This document shows positions 28,501 through 35,790 of a stretch of DNA of 57,500 nucleotides, in pieces. The notes beneath the pieces are model-generated. The model was not told the origin of the DNA. It saw only the letters and a list, made by a program, of their open reading frames with translations, and searched no databases. Source of the DNA: Crenobacter oryzisoli (lineage in GTDB: Bacteria; Pseudomonadota; Gammaproteobacteria; Burkholderiales; Chromobacteriaceae); assembly GCF_030385785.1 (NCBI RefSeq), contig NZ_JAUEDK010000030.1, forward strand, positions 1-57,500, written 5' to 3'. The position numbers were made by a program, and so were the translations under genes. How positions within the stretch are numbered: the stretch's first letter is position 1; each line of letters starts with the position of its first letter.

Positions 28501-28785
28501 GCAAGCTGTATCTTTTCCGACAATTATTTCGAAGCCACAACCGCCGAAAAAGATTTAGATGGAAATGCTGTCGCAATGGTGATGCTGAGCGCCGCTACCG
28601 TCATCGCATCGAATAACCAGCTGCTCTGGAGAAACAGCGAGCGAGGAGGGGCCCTCAATATCTTTGAGAGTAATTTCTACACCGTTGTCGGCAACATCAC
28701 TATGGGTAATATCTTTATTATTCTTAACAAGAAGAGCCAACTACTGGACGGCCCCTGGAAGTTACTCAACGTTATCGTATCATGA
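25516..28785 (+). CDS. DUF6519/right-handed beta-helix protein, probable tail fibre or side structure
   Basis: 1089 residues from ATG 25516 (the open frame extends upstream only as a shadow). The N-terminus (FDCSRFTFNSWNDFLGVVMQ, then GRVQLDADWNEFVSQLIRRI) matches the DUF6519 domain of eCIS loci. About 420-480 is a beta domain. From 535 (HNDDTTTIQDAIGKLAGKGG) to about 1080 the sequence is a long right-handed beta-helix with many NxV/NxI turns such as ISGNRLSEL and IVGNIVNNF. Such helices often bind or cut glycans. A receptor-binding fibre is the best guess; a structural filler around the baseplate is the alternative. Confidence 0.8.
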   Translation: MSFDCSRFTFNSWNDFLGVVMQQGRVQLDADWNEFVSQLIRRIQAGTLDTFEQTVVPRVTPDGFRIDFNDGELTIGVGRIYVDGILAENHGAAPKKWDPRLAEQTGRDAINYTQQPYYYPKPLSLPEGEPFLVYLDVWQREVTYLQHPELVEKAVGVDTTARLQTVWQVKVLSKIGSALCDTPDKDVPRWSDVIRPSAARLTTSTGSVAASPNPCLIPPSGGYKGLENQLYRVEIHDDGVMGKATFKWSRDNGTVQSLISQINAARNRIVVDTVGRDALLRFSDGDWVEITDDVRELHGEPGEMRRIKLGGGVDDATRTIVLDTALPLGAFPTGAQDETNPARHTRIRRWDQSGQVLRADGTVFCDLDAAGSTGLIPVPPMGTTLCLEDGIQVQFDLVGDPDDSGGSFHVGDRWSFAARTADAWIEPLDHAPPLGTHHHYARLAVVNSPESVSDCRVFWPPEPTAGEGCSCDVCVTVGGHNDDTTTIQDAIGKLAGKGGVICLGAGIYRLSGPLRINGAGSLRIRGKGWRTVLVSTGPVIAIQDSLGVVLEDFAVVGAGAATGGETSVAGGANQDLVTASNTVGLELDHLYLLALSSGVGRAAVKLDGYALDTRVHECAIVADVGITGGMANPEVSSKEGLLTASLSISDNLLVCNRVGLQMGKGSFHYGDNTLSRNLVLGSRESGFVAQGGALLGSSFRIDANSLYVAGNGIVAGVDGLRITDNEIRSSRAREISNGIGSSNGIVLAAGLDPSGIEHVWITSNRLAEFPGNGIEVQVPVGSAIIKQNVVEHTYGGIVFVKAGASSHLSIENNQLLNIAEGYDPQGGSVVGIQVLAAREVDIVGNIVNNFAGDAWVASDRVAIRVAASGDVRISGNRLSELGPRKPRQEHLGYVAGIELQPPYTRAVLSENFISRSTADNLVPSQWHAIRIMPPSRENFLFAAGATIFPMDNGFYLLTGSRLQTLSAAPPESLSIRGNQGTAREITLPLVVAMGVASCIFSDNYFEATTAEKDLDGNAVAMVMLSAATVIASNNQLLWRNSERGGALNIFESNFYTVVGNITMGNIFIILNKKSQLLDGPWKLLNVIVS

Positions 28786-28801
28786 ATTGGGAGCTTCTTA
28801 T

Positions 28802-29305
28802 ATGCCTATTACCGTCATAAGCAACGAAAAGACCGTCAAAGAAGTGATCACCAAACTATACGGCGAGCTATCAGCCACGCAGCTGGACTCAATCATGGCC
28901 GCTACGTTGGCGGCCAATCCTCATCTGAGCGAATCGGCTACGTTGACGCCCGGCATGGTGGTCATCGTGCCGTCGCAAGCGGCCGTCGCTACGCCTGCGG
29001 GGGCTGGCAACATCGTGTCGGGCGACGCGGTGGGGGCAATCTGCGCTGCGCTGTCTGACTATGGCAAGAAACTGAGCCAAAAAATTGTGAACCGCCAGAG
29101 AGAACTTAACGACACCGCCAATATTCTCAATAACGCCGACTTTCAAAAAGTGGTTGGTCCAAAATTGCCAGAAGGTTTCATAGAAGGTGTCATAAATGCA
29201 ACAGAGTCTGAACAAGCCAAATTCAAGCAGATGAGCCATTTCATTGAAAGTGATCTCAAAACTCTCAACAGCGACCTAGAGAAATTGTCTGGCAAACTGT
29301 TTTAA
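28802..29305 (+). CDS. Small LysM-like protein at the end of the eCIS operon
   Basis: 167 residues, 16 bases after the beta-helix gene. The first 55 residues resemble a LysM-like unit (VKEVITKLYGELSATQLDSI, then LTPGMVVIVPS). The rest (about 80-167) is helical with heptad-like spacing (LSQKIVNRQRELNDTANIL, LKTLNSDLEKLSGKLF). The 3' half is AT-richer than the operon. There is no signal peptide. Its role is unknown; a baseplate accessory or scaffold is possible. A 115-base gap and then IS6 sequence follow. Confidence 0.7.
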   Translation: MPITVISNEKTVKEVITKLYGELSATQLDSIMAATLAANPHLSESATLTPGMVVIVPSQAAVATPAGAGNIVSGDAVGAICAALSDYGKKLSQKIVNRQRELNDTANILNNADFQKVVGPKLPEGFIEGVINATESEQAKFKQMSHFIESDLKTLNSDLEKLSGKLF

Positions 29306-29420
29306 TAATCGCTCATTCACTTCTCAGAGGCGAAGCAAAGTTCTGCAACAACGTCTCTTGAAAGTAGTAATTTTTCATTGTCCTGCTTTAATCGTTAGTA
29401 ACGATGTAATTGCTTTTGTG

Positions 29421-29660
29421 GGTTCTGTCGCAGTAAGGGCTGCGGTAAGATGACAGCCCAACCAACACACTCAAATGGCATGAAGAAGACGCCCGTACCG
29501 GCATGGCGAAAAGCACTCAAGCGCCTGCATTTCCCGATCGATGTCATCTTGCTATGCGTGCGTTGGTATCTGGCTTACTCCCTCAGTCTGCGTAACCTGG
29601 AAGAAATGATGGCTGAACGTGGGGTTGCCGTTGATCACGCTACCGTACACCGCTGGGTGA
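29421..29660 (+). mobile_element. 5' fragment of an IS6-family element
   Basis: Begins with the terminal repeat GGTTCTGTCGCAGTAAG and carries the first 71 codons of an IS6 transposase (ATG 29450; ALKRLHFPIDVILLCVRWYL, then SLSLRNLEEMMAERGV) up to VHRWV, where the sequence is cut by the terminal repeat of a second, related IS6 element. No remainder is found after the second copy ends, so this is a truncated relic and not a simple insertion. Confidence 0.85.
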
Positions 29661-30472
29661 GGTTCTGTCGCAGTAAGCCTCCAGTAGAATGGACCGGTGT
29701 CGAACACAATGTGTGGGCAACGGTCATGAACCCGGAAGTGGCAAAGGTCTTGAAGCGTTTGCATTACCCGTTGGAGGTGATGCTGACCTGCGTGCGCTGG
29801 TACGTTGCCTATCCCTGAGCCTGCGTCATTTGGAAGAGATGATGGCCGAGCGAGGTATCTCGGTTGACCACTCCACCGTGTATCGCTGGGTGATCAAGTT
29901 GTTGCCGCTCTTCGAGAAGGCGTTTCGCCAACACCGGCGTCCGGTGGGCAACAGCTGGCGTATGGACGAGACGTCCATCCTGGTTAAGAGCCAGTGGAAG
30001 TATCTCTATCGGACAGTAGACAAGGACGACAAGACCATTGATTTTCTGCTGCGCGCGCACCGCGATACCCCCGCGGCGCGACGCTTTTTCGAGAAAGCCA
30101 TCGCTGGCTGTGGGGCTCCGAAGACCGCCACAGTGGACAAGAGCGGGGCGAACCTGGCTGCCCTGCAGGCCATCAATGCCCATCGGGAGACGGCCATTGA
30201 GATCCGCCAGAACAAGTACCTGAACAACCTCGTCGAGCAGGACCATAGGGCGATCAAACGCCGGGTCAGGTTGATGCAGGGATTCCAGAACTTTCGTTGC
30301 GCCCGCATCATCCTGGGGGGCATTGAGACCATGCACATGATCCGCAAAGGGCAGATGCTTACCCACAAGGGGAGCAGTCCGTCCGCTGCTGAGCAATTCT
30401 ATTCCCTGATCGCATAACCGCCGTCTCTTGTCGCACCACGCTTACCCAGCCCTCCTTATCGCGACAGAACCC
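29661..30472 (+). mobile_element. Complete-length IS6-family element with a frameshifted transposase
   Basis: 812 bases bounded by GGTTCTGTCGCAGTAAG at 29661 and the inverted CTTATCGCGACAGAACC ending at 30472, a 14 of 17 match. The size is normal for IS6 elements. It holds the transposase described separately. It abuts the fragment at 29421-29660 exactly at its left end. Confidence 0.88.
29726..30417 (+). pseudogene. IS6 transposase with a one-base deletion
   Basis: Starts at ATG 29726 (MNPEVAKVLKRLHYPLEVML) and hits TGA after VAYP at about 29816 because one C is missing from the CCCCTGAGC expected there. In the +1 frame the protein resumes at once with LSLRHLEEMMAERGI and continues to the end with the DDE residues in WRMDETSI, ATVDKSGAN and NLVEQDHRAIKRR. 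Otherwise it is full length (about 230 residues). A functional protein would need frameshifting at this site. Confidence 0.85.
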
Positions 30473-30662
30473 TTCGAAGACCTTTTTCTTCCCCGGATCT
30501 GAGTCAGCCGCGAGATCCTTGAACTGGCCTCGGCGTGAAGGTCGTCGGGAGTGCCCATGGTTCTAGGAACAGTCCATGTTGGGGCGGGCTATCCAGGTTT
30601 ATCCTTGTGTTTTCTGTTCTGTTGAGGTTAACCGTATTTTGCGATTGCTTAGAGCGCCAAGG

Positions 30663-32150
30663 TCAGCTGATCTTGACTAAGCCACGGGCAAACAACACGA
30701 CGGCAACGACGGCAGTCAGCACGAGGACACCCGCCAGAATGGCTTCTACGCGGGTAAAGACCGCTTGATCGGGGGCGTGTTCGTGGCGAGCCCACCAGAA
30801 AACCGGGAATCCCAGAGCGAAGAGAATGGTCGACATCAAGAGGAATTGAGGGCCTGCCGCATAGAGCAGCCACAAGGAGTAGACCGTGCCAAGCATGCCC
30901 GTCCAGACCGACTCATGAGCCGTTTCACCTGTGCTTGCTGCATAAGTTGATTGCTTCGCATAGCGCCATAAGAAAACGGTACTGGCAAGATAAGGGGGCA
31001 GAATCATGACGCCGGTGATCGAGATCAGCCATATCCAGGCATTCTGCGCAAACAACACCACGAAAATGGCTAGTTGCATGGTCGCGCTGGAAACCCAGAG
31101 TGATGGAGCCGCCGCGTGGTGCTGGTTCTCATGAGCAAGAAACTTAGGGAATACCCCGCCTTTTGCGCCTTCGAAGGGTAGTTCGGCGACTAGAATGGTC
31201 CAGGCCAGCCAACAGCTTAGCAAGGAAATGATCAGCGCTACGACGATGAACACCGCGCCCCACTCACCGACCGCGGCCTTTAAAACGTACGCCGCCGAAG
31301 GCGAAGCGAGGCCTGCGAGCTGCGCTTGATGCATCAGGCCGAACGGTAGTGCAGACAGCAAGAAATAAAGCACAGTGCACACGATCAGACCGAGAAAAGT
31401 GGCAACACCGACTTGCGAGGTCTTGTTGGCACGGTCGGAGACCACCACAGCACCCTCTATGCCGATGAAGACCCATAGCGTGACTAGCATCGTGCCCTTG
31501 ACCTGACCAAGTACGCTTCCCAAATGCGCTTGGGTGCCCCAAAAGTCAAAGGAGAACATCCCCGCTTTTATCGCGACAGCCATGGCGCACAAAGCGACCG
31601 TTATCGTGCCGATGTTCAACGCACTCGAGATTACATTCAGGATTGCTGCGCGCTTCACCCCGGATAGCACCACAAAGTTCATCGCCCAGATCAGCAATGA
31701 GGCCCCGATGATCGATGGCCAGTTGCGGCCACTGGCAAAGACGGGAAAGAAATAGCCGATCGTCTGCATAATCAGGACCGCGAACGCGACATTGCCAAAT
31801 GCCGCGGACAGCCAGTACCCCCACGCCATCTCGAAGCCGGCGAGCGAGCCGAATCCTTCCTTCGCGTATGAGTAGATACCTGCCTTCAAGTCCGGTCGTT
31901 TATCTGCCAAGGTACGAAAGGTGTTCGACAAGAAGAACATGCCTACCAGTGTAATAACCCAGGCAATGATGACCGCGCCCAGCCCCGCGCCGTGTGCCAT
32001 GTTTTGCGGCAGATTGAACGCGCCCCCACCGATCATCGAGGCGATAACAACGCCGGTGAGAAGTGGCAACCCCAACTTTCGTGTTTTGGGTTGCGTTGCA
32101 GTGAGGGATCGGTCTTCGTGGCTCCCCGAGAGGCTGTCTATAGGGTTCAT
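30663..32150 (-). CDS. Basic amino acid antiporter, APC family, ArcD-like
   Basis: 495 residues from ATG 32150, chosen because GGAGG lies eight bases upstream; an in-frame GTG at 32159 lies inside that site. The protein has about 12 membrane segments. The APC opening LPLLTGVVIASMIGGGAFNL with the GxGxxxG-type loop is clear, and GIEGAVVVSDRA in segment 6 is typical of the arginine/ornithine or lysine antiporter branch. It likely exchanges arginine or a related cation for its product in the inner membrane. It stands alone between mobile-element remnants, with no arginine deiminase genes nearby. Confidence 0.85.
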   Translation of the reverse strand: MNPIDSLSGSHEDRSLTATQPKTRKLGLPLLTGVVIASMIGGGAFNLPQNMAHGAGLGAVIIAWVITLVGMFFLSNTFRTLADKRPDLKAGIYSYAKEGFGSLAGFEMAWGYWLSAAFGNVAFAVLIMQTIGYFFPVFASGRNWPSIIGASLLIWAMNFVVLSGVKRAAILNVISSALNIGTITVALCAMAVAIKAGMFSFDFWGTQAHLGSVLGQVKGTMLVTLWVFIGIEGAVVVSDRANKTSQVGVATFLGLIVCTVLYFLLSALPFGLMHQAQLAGLASPSAAYVLKAAVGEWGAVFIVVALIISLLSCWLAWTILVAELPFEGAKGGVFPKFLAHENQHHAAAPSLWVSSATMQLAIFVVLFAQNAWIWLISITGVMILPPYLASTVFLWRYAKQSTYAASTGETAHESVWTGMLGTVYSLWLLYAAGPQFLLMSTILFALGFPVFWWARHEHAPDQAVFTRVEAILAGVLVLTAVVAVVLFARGLVKIS

Positions 32151-32189
32151 GAGAAACACCTCCTGACAACATCATGTGTAACGGTAGCT

Positions 32190-32474
32190 TCATTGCGACG
32201 CCGGGCTGGAGACCCGGATTGTCGCACCCCGCACCCGTAATAGTTGGCCAACTTTCAATTCAGGGAAGTCTCCAGTCCGCCGCCCCTCAGCCGATGGCTC
32301 AAAAATGCGCACCCAAGTGCCTCCGTCCCCGATGCCGGTTACCAGGGCATCAAAGCGTTGCCCGATTCGTGAATGCAGCAGCAGAGCCGCCTCAGACTTG
32401 CGAAGCTGTCACTCCACCTTTCGTGCGGCGTCCTCTTGCATGGTGCAGTGCAAGGCCAGTTCGTCCAGTTCATC
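32190..32474 (-). pseudogene. C-terminal remnant of an RNase II/R-type exoribonuclease
   Basis: On the minus strand about 95 codons read DELDELALHCTMQEDAARKVE, an in-frame TGA, then QLRKSEAALLLHSRIGQRF, followed by DALVTGIGDGGTWVRIFEPS and VGQLLRVRGATIRV, the end of an RNB domain with its S1-like tail. The stop replaces a codon one change away (CGA). Nothing of the catalytic N-terminal part is present. It lies directly beside an IS110 fragment that probably truncated it. Confidence 0.65.
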
Positions 32475-32509
32475 ATTGGAGTATGGCGACACGATACCGG
32501 ACCTTGCCA

Positions 32510-32577
32510 TGCTCATCCACGCCGTGAACCTAGAACACGTTCTTAGCCAGATCCAGCCCGATCGTCCTAATGTTCAT
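32510..32577 (-). pseudogene. N-terminal scrap of an IS110-family transposase
   Basis: From ATG 32577 the minus strand reads MNIRTIGLDLAKNVF, stop, VHGVDEHGKV: the first 25 codons of an IS110-type DEDD transposase with the conserved first Asp of the GLDLAK motif. It then runs into RNase-like sequence. A dead fragment. Confidence 0.7.
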
Positions 32578-32679
32578 GGTGACGCTCCCTTCGGTCAGTG
32601 AGTTGGTTGCAAATTCAGGCCGCTACGCCCACTGCCACCGGCTTAACGTGCTTTAAATTCCGTTTTCTGAGACGACCCC

Positions 32680-33022
32680 TACAGGCGCGTCACGAACAGG
32701 AACAGGGCCAGTGGCAGCAACGCGAGCAGGCGGCGCAGCGCGAGCTGCTGCAGCAGAAGGTGGCGAGTCAGGCGCAGGCGCTGGCGCAGGCGAGCAACGC
32801 GGCCTCGGCCTGCAGGAACAAGTGGACATCTTGCAGCAGCAGCGGGACGCGGCCCAGCAGCAGGCCGAGCTGCAGCAGCAAGGCGCGGCGGCGGCGCAGG
32901 CGGCACTGGGCAGCGTGCAGGCCGAGCTGGAGCGTGCCGCGGCGGAGCGCGACGAGGCGCGCCGCCTGCTGGACGCCCTGCTGCAGCGGCTGCCGCCGCC
33001 GGCCAGCGCCGCCACGCCGTGA
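32680..33022 (+). pseudogene. C-terminal remnant of a Gln/Ala-rich coiled-coil protein
   Basis: Two overlapping frames together encode a long heptad-rich helix: RHEQEQGQWQQREQAAQREL in one frame up to about 32805, then GLQEQVDILQQQRDAAQQQ and ELERAAAERDEARRLLDALL in the next, ending at TGA 33020. The frames join through a frameshift. Composition resembles the tails of KfrA-type plasmid proteins or phage-type DNA-binding proteins, but no head domain remains, so the identity is uncertain. Confidence 0.45.
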
Positions 33023-33090
33023 CCGGTCAATTTTTAGGCAGGGCCAACGGACGGCGCGTCACGGCGGGGTGTGCCGTTCGAGCGGGGGCG

Positions 33091-33127
33091 GTTATCCCCC
33101 GGCTTATCCACCGCGGCGGGGGATAAC
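33091..33127. repeat. 11-bp inverted repeat around a DnaA-box-like sequence
   Basis: GTTATCCCCCG (33091-33101) and CGGGGGATAAC (33117-33127) are perfect inverted copies separated by 15 bases that include TTATCCACC, one base from a DnaA box. No T-run follows on either side within a few bases, so it does not look like a terminator. The 33023-33296 gap holds no gene. Confidence 0.45.
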
Positions 33128-33296
33128 GGGGCTGTGGTCGCTCGGCCGTCGCTGCAAAACGTAGATGTATTTCCGAAATTAATGCGGAAAATAGACGGCA
33201 ACATGGACAAAGTAGTTGCTTTTTGCTAAAAAACCTCATTTATAGATGTTTCTGAAAATCCGTAGACGCCGCTGTATTGCTCCAGGCCTTTTGTAG

Positions 33297-34835
33297 ATGA
33301 CTGCTACCCCCTCCCGAATCTTCCTTGGCTATGAAGCGCTAATTCGCCATTACCAGCTTCAAGTGCCCCCCCTGCGTTGCGTGTATGTGGCCACGGAGCG
33401 GGCGATGGAGTCCCGCTCCATCAATGCAGAGGGGGAGGAGCGAATTGAGCTGCCCTTGCAGCGGATCTCCGATACTGATTCGCTTGTAGGCCAACTTACC
33501 TTTGCCTTCAAGCGGGAGCACTTGAACCTCACGGTGCTGGGCGCGCTCTTCGAAATTCCCGAGGTGCTTGAAGCTATTCAGGCCTGGCTGCATGACAAGC
33601 CCAGCTCGAAGTATTCGCGCCTAGCAGGCCATTTGGCTACTTGGCTGACCGGTCACGAGTTTGATTACCGCTTGCCGGCAGGCAGTCCTCGGATTCCTGT
33701 CCTCGACCCTGCGCACTATGTCGTAGGGCCGGCCATCTCGGACTCCAAGTTTGGCATCGTGAACAACCTGCTGGGTGACAAGTGGTTCAGCCCGCTCGTT
33801 CGACGCACAGACAAGCTGCAACAATTTCTTGCCGAGGGGCTGGCGAACAAGGTAGGTGAGGCGTTTCAGACTATTGAACCTGAGATGCTCTCAAGGGCGA
33901 TGGACTACCTTTACCTTTCCGAGACGCGCTCGACTTACAACATCGAGGACGAGATTCCAGACAACAACCGCGCAGCTAAATTCAGGCATCTCCTGGAGCG
34001 CGCGGGCGAGCCCGGGCTGCTTACCGAAGAGCAACTGTGCGAGTGGCAGGCGCAGATTGTGAATGCCCGTATGGCCGAGTACGAGTTCCGCAACATTCAG
34101 AACTGGCTTTCGCGCCCAGGCCGACTACGCAACATCGCGGACTTCATTCCTGCTCCGCCCGAGCTGGTGCCCCGAATGATGGAGACAATTGCCCAGGTGG
34201 CACAGTATGCCTCGACAGGTGGCTTGGACCCGGTTCTTGCTGCGGCTTGTGCGTCATTCGGCTTCGTATTCGTACACCCATTTCTCGACGGTAACGGACG
34301 ACTTCACCGTTTCTTGCTGCACCACATCCTGCGGCAGGCTGGTTTTACGCCGCCCGGGGTAGTGCTGCCCCTTTCTGCACGGATGCTCAAGCAGTTGGAC
34401 CGCTACTCGGCCTTACTGAAGCGCTATTCGCGCCCGCGCACCGAACTTCTCGACTATACGTTGGATGGCGATAGTGCCAACATTCATGTGGGCTCGAGAC
34501 AGCCTTTGTGGCTCTACGCCTACTTCGATGCAACGGATATATGTGAATTCATCCTTGAATGCTGCAAGGCCTGTGTCGAGGAGGACCTGCAGGCAGAGGT
34601 GGTCTATTTGCGCGCGCATGATGCCACGGTGCGCGACCTTGAGACTTGGCTCAATATGCGGCAAGCCACGCTCAACATTCTCATTGATGTCATCGTGCAG
34701 GGTAACGGGGCACTCTCCAAGCGCAAACAAAAACTAGTCGAAGGCTTATCCGAAGCAGAAGTGGCCCGGATCGAAGCGACCGTTTGCGAGCACTTCGCGG
34801 CCTACATCGACCAGCGAGCTGGTTTAGGGGGGTAG
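33297..34835 (+). CDS. Fic-family protein, class II, 512 residues
   Basis: Fic proteins transfer AMP or other groups to proteins. The active-site motif HPFLDGNGRLHR is intact (H327), with the invariant His, Asp and Gly-Asn-Gly-Arg. An inhibitory helix motif of the [ST]xxxE type is visible upstream in SETRSTYNIED (about residue 210-220), which makes it class II. The N-terminal about 200 residues and the long C-terminal helical part (about 390-512) are not assigned. No antitoxin gene is adjacent; self-inhibition would be intramolecular. The start lacks a strong RBS. Confidence 0.85.
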   Translation: MTATPSRIFLGYEALIRHYQLQVPPLRCVYVATERAMESRSINAEGEERIELPLQRISDTDSLVGQLTFAFKREHLNLTVLGALFEIPEVLEAIQAWLHDKPSSKYSRLAGHLATWLTGHEFDYRLPAGSPRIPVLDPAHYVVGPAISDSKFGIVNNLLGDKWFSPLVRRTDKLQQFLAEGLANKVGEAFQTIEPEMLSRAMDYLYLSETRSTYNIEDEIPDNNRAAKFRHLLERAGEPGLLTEEQLCEWQAQIVNARMAEYEFRNIQNWLSRPGRLRNIADFIPAPPELVPRMMETIAQVAQYASTGGLDPVLAAACASFGFVFVHPFLDGNGRLHRFLLHHILRQAGFTPPGVVLPLSARMLKQLDRYSALLKRYSRPRTELLDYTLDGDSANIHVGSRQPLWLYAYFDATDICEFILECCKACVEEDLQAEVVYLRAHDATVRDLETWLNMRQATLNILIDVIVQGNGALSKRKQKLVEGLSEAEVARIEATVCEHFAAYIDQRAGLGG

Positions 34836-34936
34836 TAGCGAGTTTTTGGAAAATTGACCAGTTTGTAGGCGTTTTTCCTAATCGCTAGATGTGCAACTGC
34901 CAAACCCTGCCCAGGGTAGATGTTCTTAGAGCCTGT

Positions 34937-35105
34937 TTACGATCTCCTGAGTAACAGGGCCAGGAAGGTGAGGTGGATGAACTGCAAGCTGGTATTGAGC
35001 AGTCGCTCGCAGTTCTTCCACAGCCGCCTGTTCTTTTCCAGCCAAGCAAAGCTGCGCTCGACCACCCAGCGCTTGGGAATCACCGCGAAACGATGCAGTT
35101 CGCTC
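34937..35105 (-). pseudogene. C-terminal remnant of an IS5-family transposase
   Basis: The minus strand reads [40 protein letters not shown] and [10 protein letters not shown] before a TAA at 34937-34939. This is the end of an IS5 (IS427-group) transposase including the last acidic catalytic residue (ERSFAWL). The outer end GAGCCTGTTTACGATCTC is retained beside it. The N-terminal two thirds are missing. Confidence 0.8.
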
Positions 35106-35210
35106 CGCTTGGCACGCTACGTTGCTCAAGGGAGGCTGACGGTAGGCACTACGTATAGGTGGCAGATTGATCGAAACAGCTTGGACGCGTACGTGCGGAC
35201 TCTAGGCTAA
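35100..35210 (+). pseudogene. Possible excisionase/MerR-like HTH fragment
   Basis: A plus-strand frame joined to the IS5 remnant reads [20 protein letters not shown], then IDRNSLDAYVRTLG, stop. The pattern (xRWQIDRxSLxxY) looks like the end of a small helix-turn-helix or excisionase protein. No start exists. Weak evidence. Confidence 0.3.
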
Positions 35211-35292
35211 GTCGCGCCGACGCTCAGATGAGGTATGAACTGTTGGCGTTGATGGTCGATGTTTCTCCAGATGCTGTGGGTGTAGCCGCTCG

Positions 35293-35445
35293 TTACTTTG
35301 GATCAACGTGAGTCATCACGTCCAGCACCAGGTAGGCAGCCATGACGCGCTTGCGTGCCTCCTCTGCGATGTCGTGGCCTTAGCGCACGGTAAGCTTGGC
35401 ATTCAGCTCTAGGTGCACGTCGACCAGGATCATGTCGCCCATGCG
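35293..35445 (-). pseudogene. C-terminal remnant of a CDF-family metal efflux protein
   Basis: The minus strand reads GDMILVDVHLELNAKLTVR, stop, GHDIAEEARKRVMAAYLVLD, VMTHVDPK, stop. This matches the cytoplasmic domain of cation diffusion facilitators (FieF-like), where the His of VDVHLE and of THVDP bind metal. No transmembrane part remains, and an in-frame TAA interrupts it. It is fused directly to an IS4 remnant. Confidence 0.65.
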
Positions 35446-35600
35446 GATGCTTCAGCCGTTTGAAGGCTTCCTCGATGCGCCATCGTTGGTGGTAGAGAGC
35501 ACCAAAATCGGCAGCCGGAAATGCTTGTGCGTCCAGCAAGTTGGTCATCAACACGTGAGTGGTTCCATCCGGGGCAACGCTGCGCACGAGACGAACCTCC
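35446..35600 (-). pseudogene. Remnant of an IS4-family transposase
   Basis: The minus strand reads RLVRSVAPDGTTHVLMTNLL, DAQAFPAADFGALYHQRWRI and EEAFKRLKH. The last part contains the Y-(2)-R-(3)-E-(6)-K signature of IS4 transposases, with the catalytic Glu. Sequence identity ends where the CDF remnant begins. Confidence 0.75.
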
Positions 35601-35739
35601 GTTTACACAAAAATTCGGACACGCCCATTTCCGAAACCGGAATCGAACCCGCGTCCGTAGCCCAGACCAAAAGTACACCCATTCCGGGGTAATGGCATCC
35701 CGCCGTGCAGGGAATGGTGCCCTCTATCACCGCACTATG

Positions 35740-35790
35740 TGCGGAGAATAACTTGCGCATGCGGAGAATGTGGCCCACAATCTCCGCATG
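35740..35790. promoter_or_regulatory. Three TGCGGAGA half-sites overlapping the second Fic start
   Basis: TGCGGAGA occurs at 35740-35747 and 35760-35767, and inverted as TCTCCGCA at 35781-35788. The second and third form a 10-bp perfect inverted repeat (35758-35767 with 35781-35790) whose right arm contains the start codon of the Fic gene at 35788. The Fic protein has a C-terminal winged-helix-like part, so self-repression at this site is a reasonable guess. Confidence 0.55.

Noticed and set aside
32598-33164. A 188-codon plus-strand frame taken as a gene
   Set aside because: Only its first part is the coiled-coil remnant; the rest is a frame shadow after the frameshift.
35610-35680. A possible tRNA 3' end (minus strand GGGTTCGATTCCGG)
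   Set aside because: The T-arm stem does not pair well and no acceptor, D or anticodon arm can be built around it. At most it is a scrap left by an integration event.
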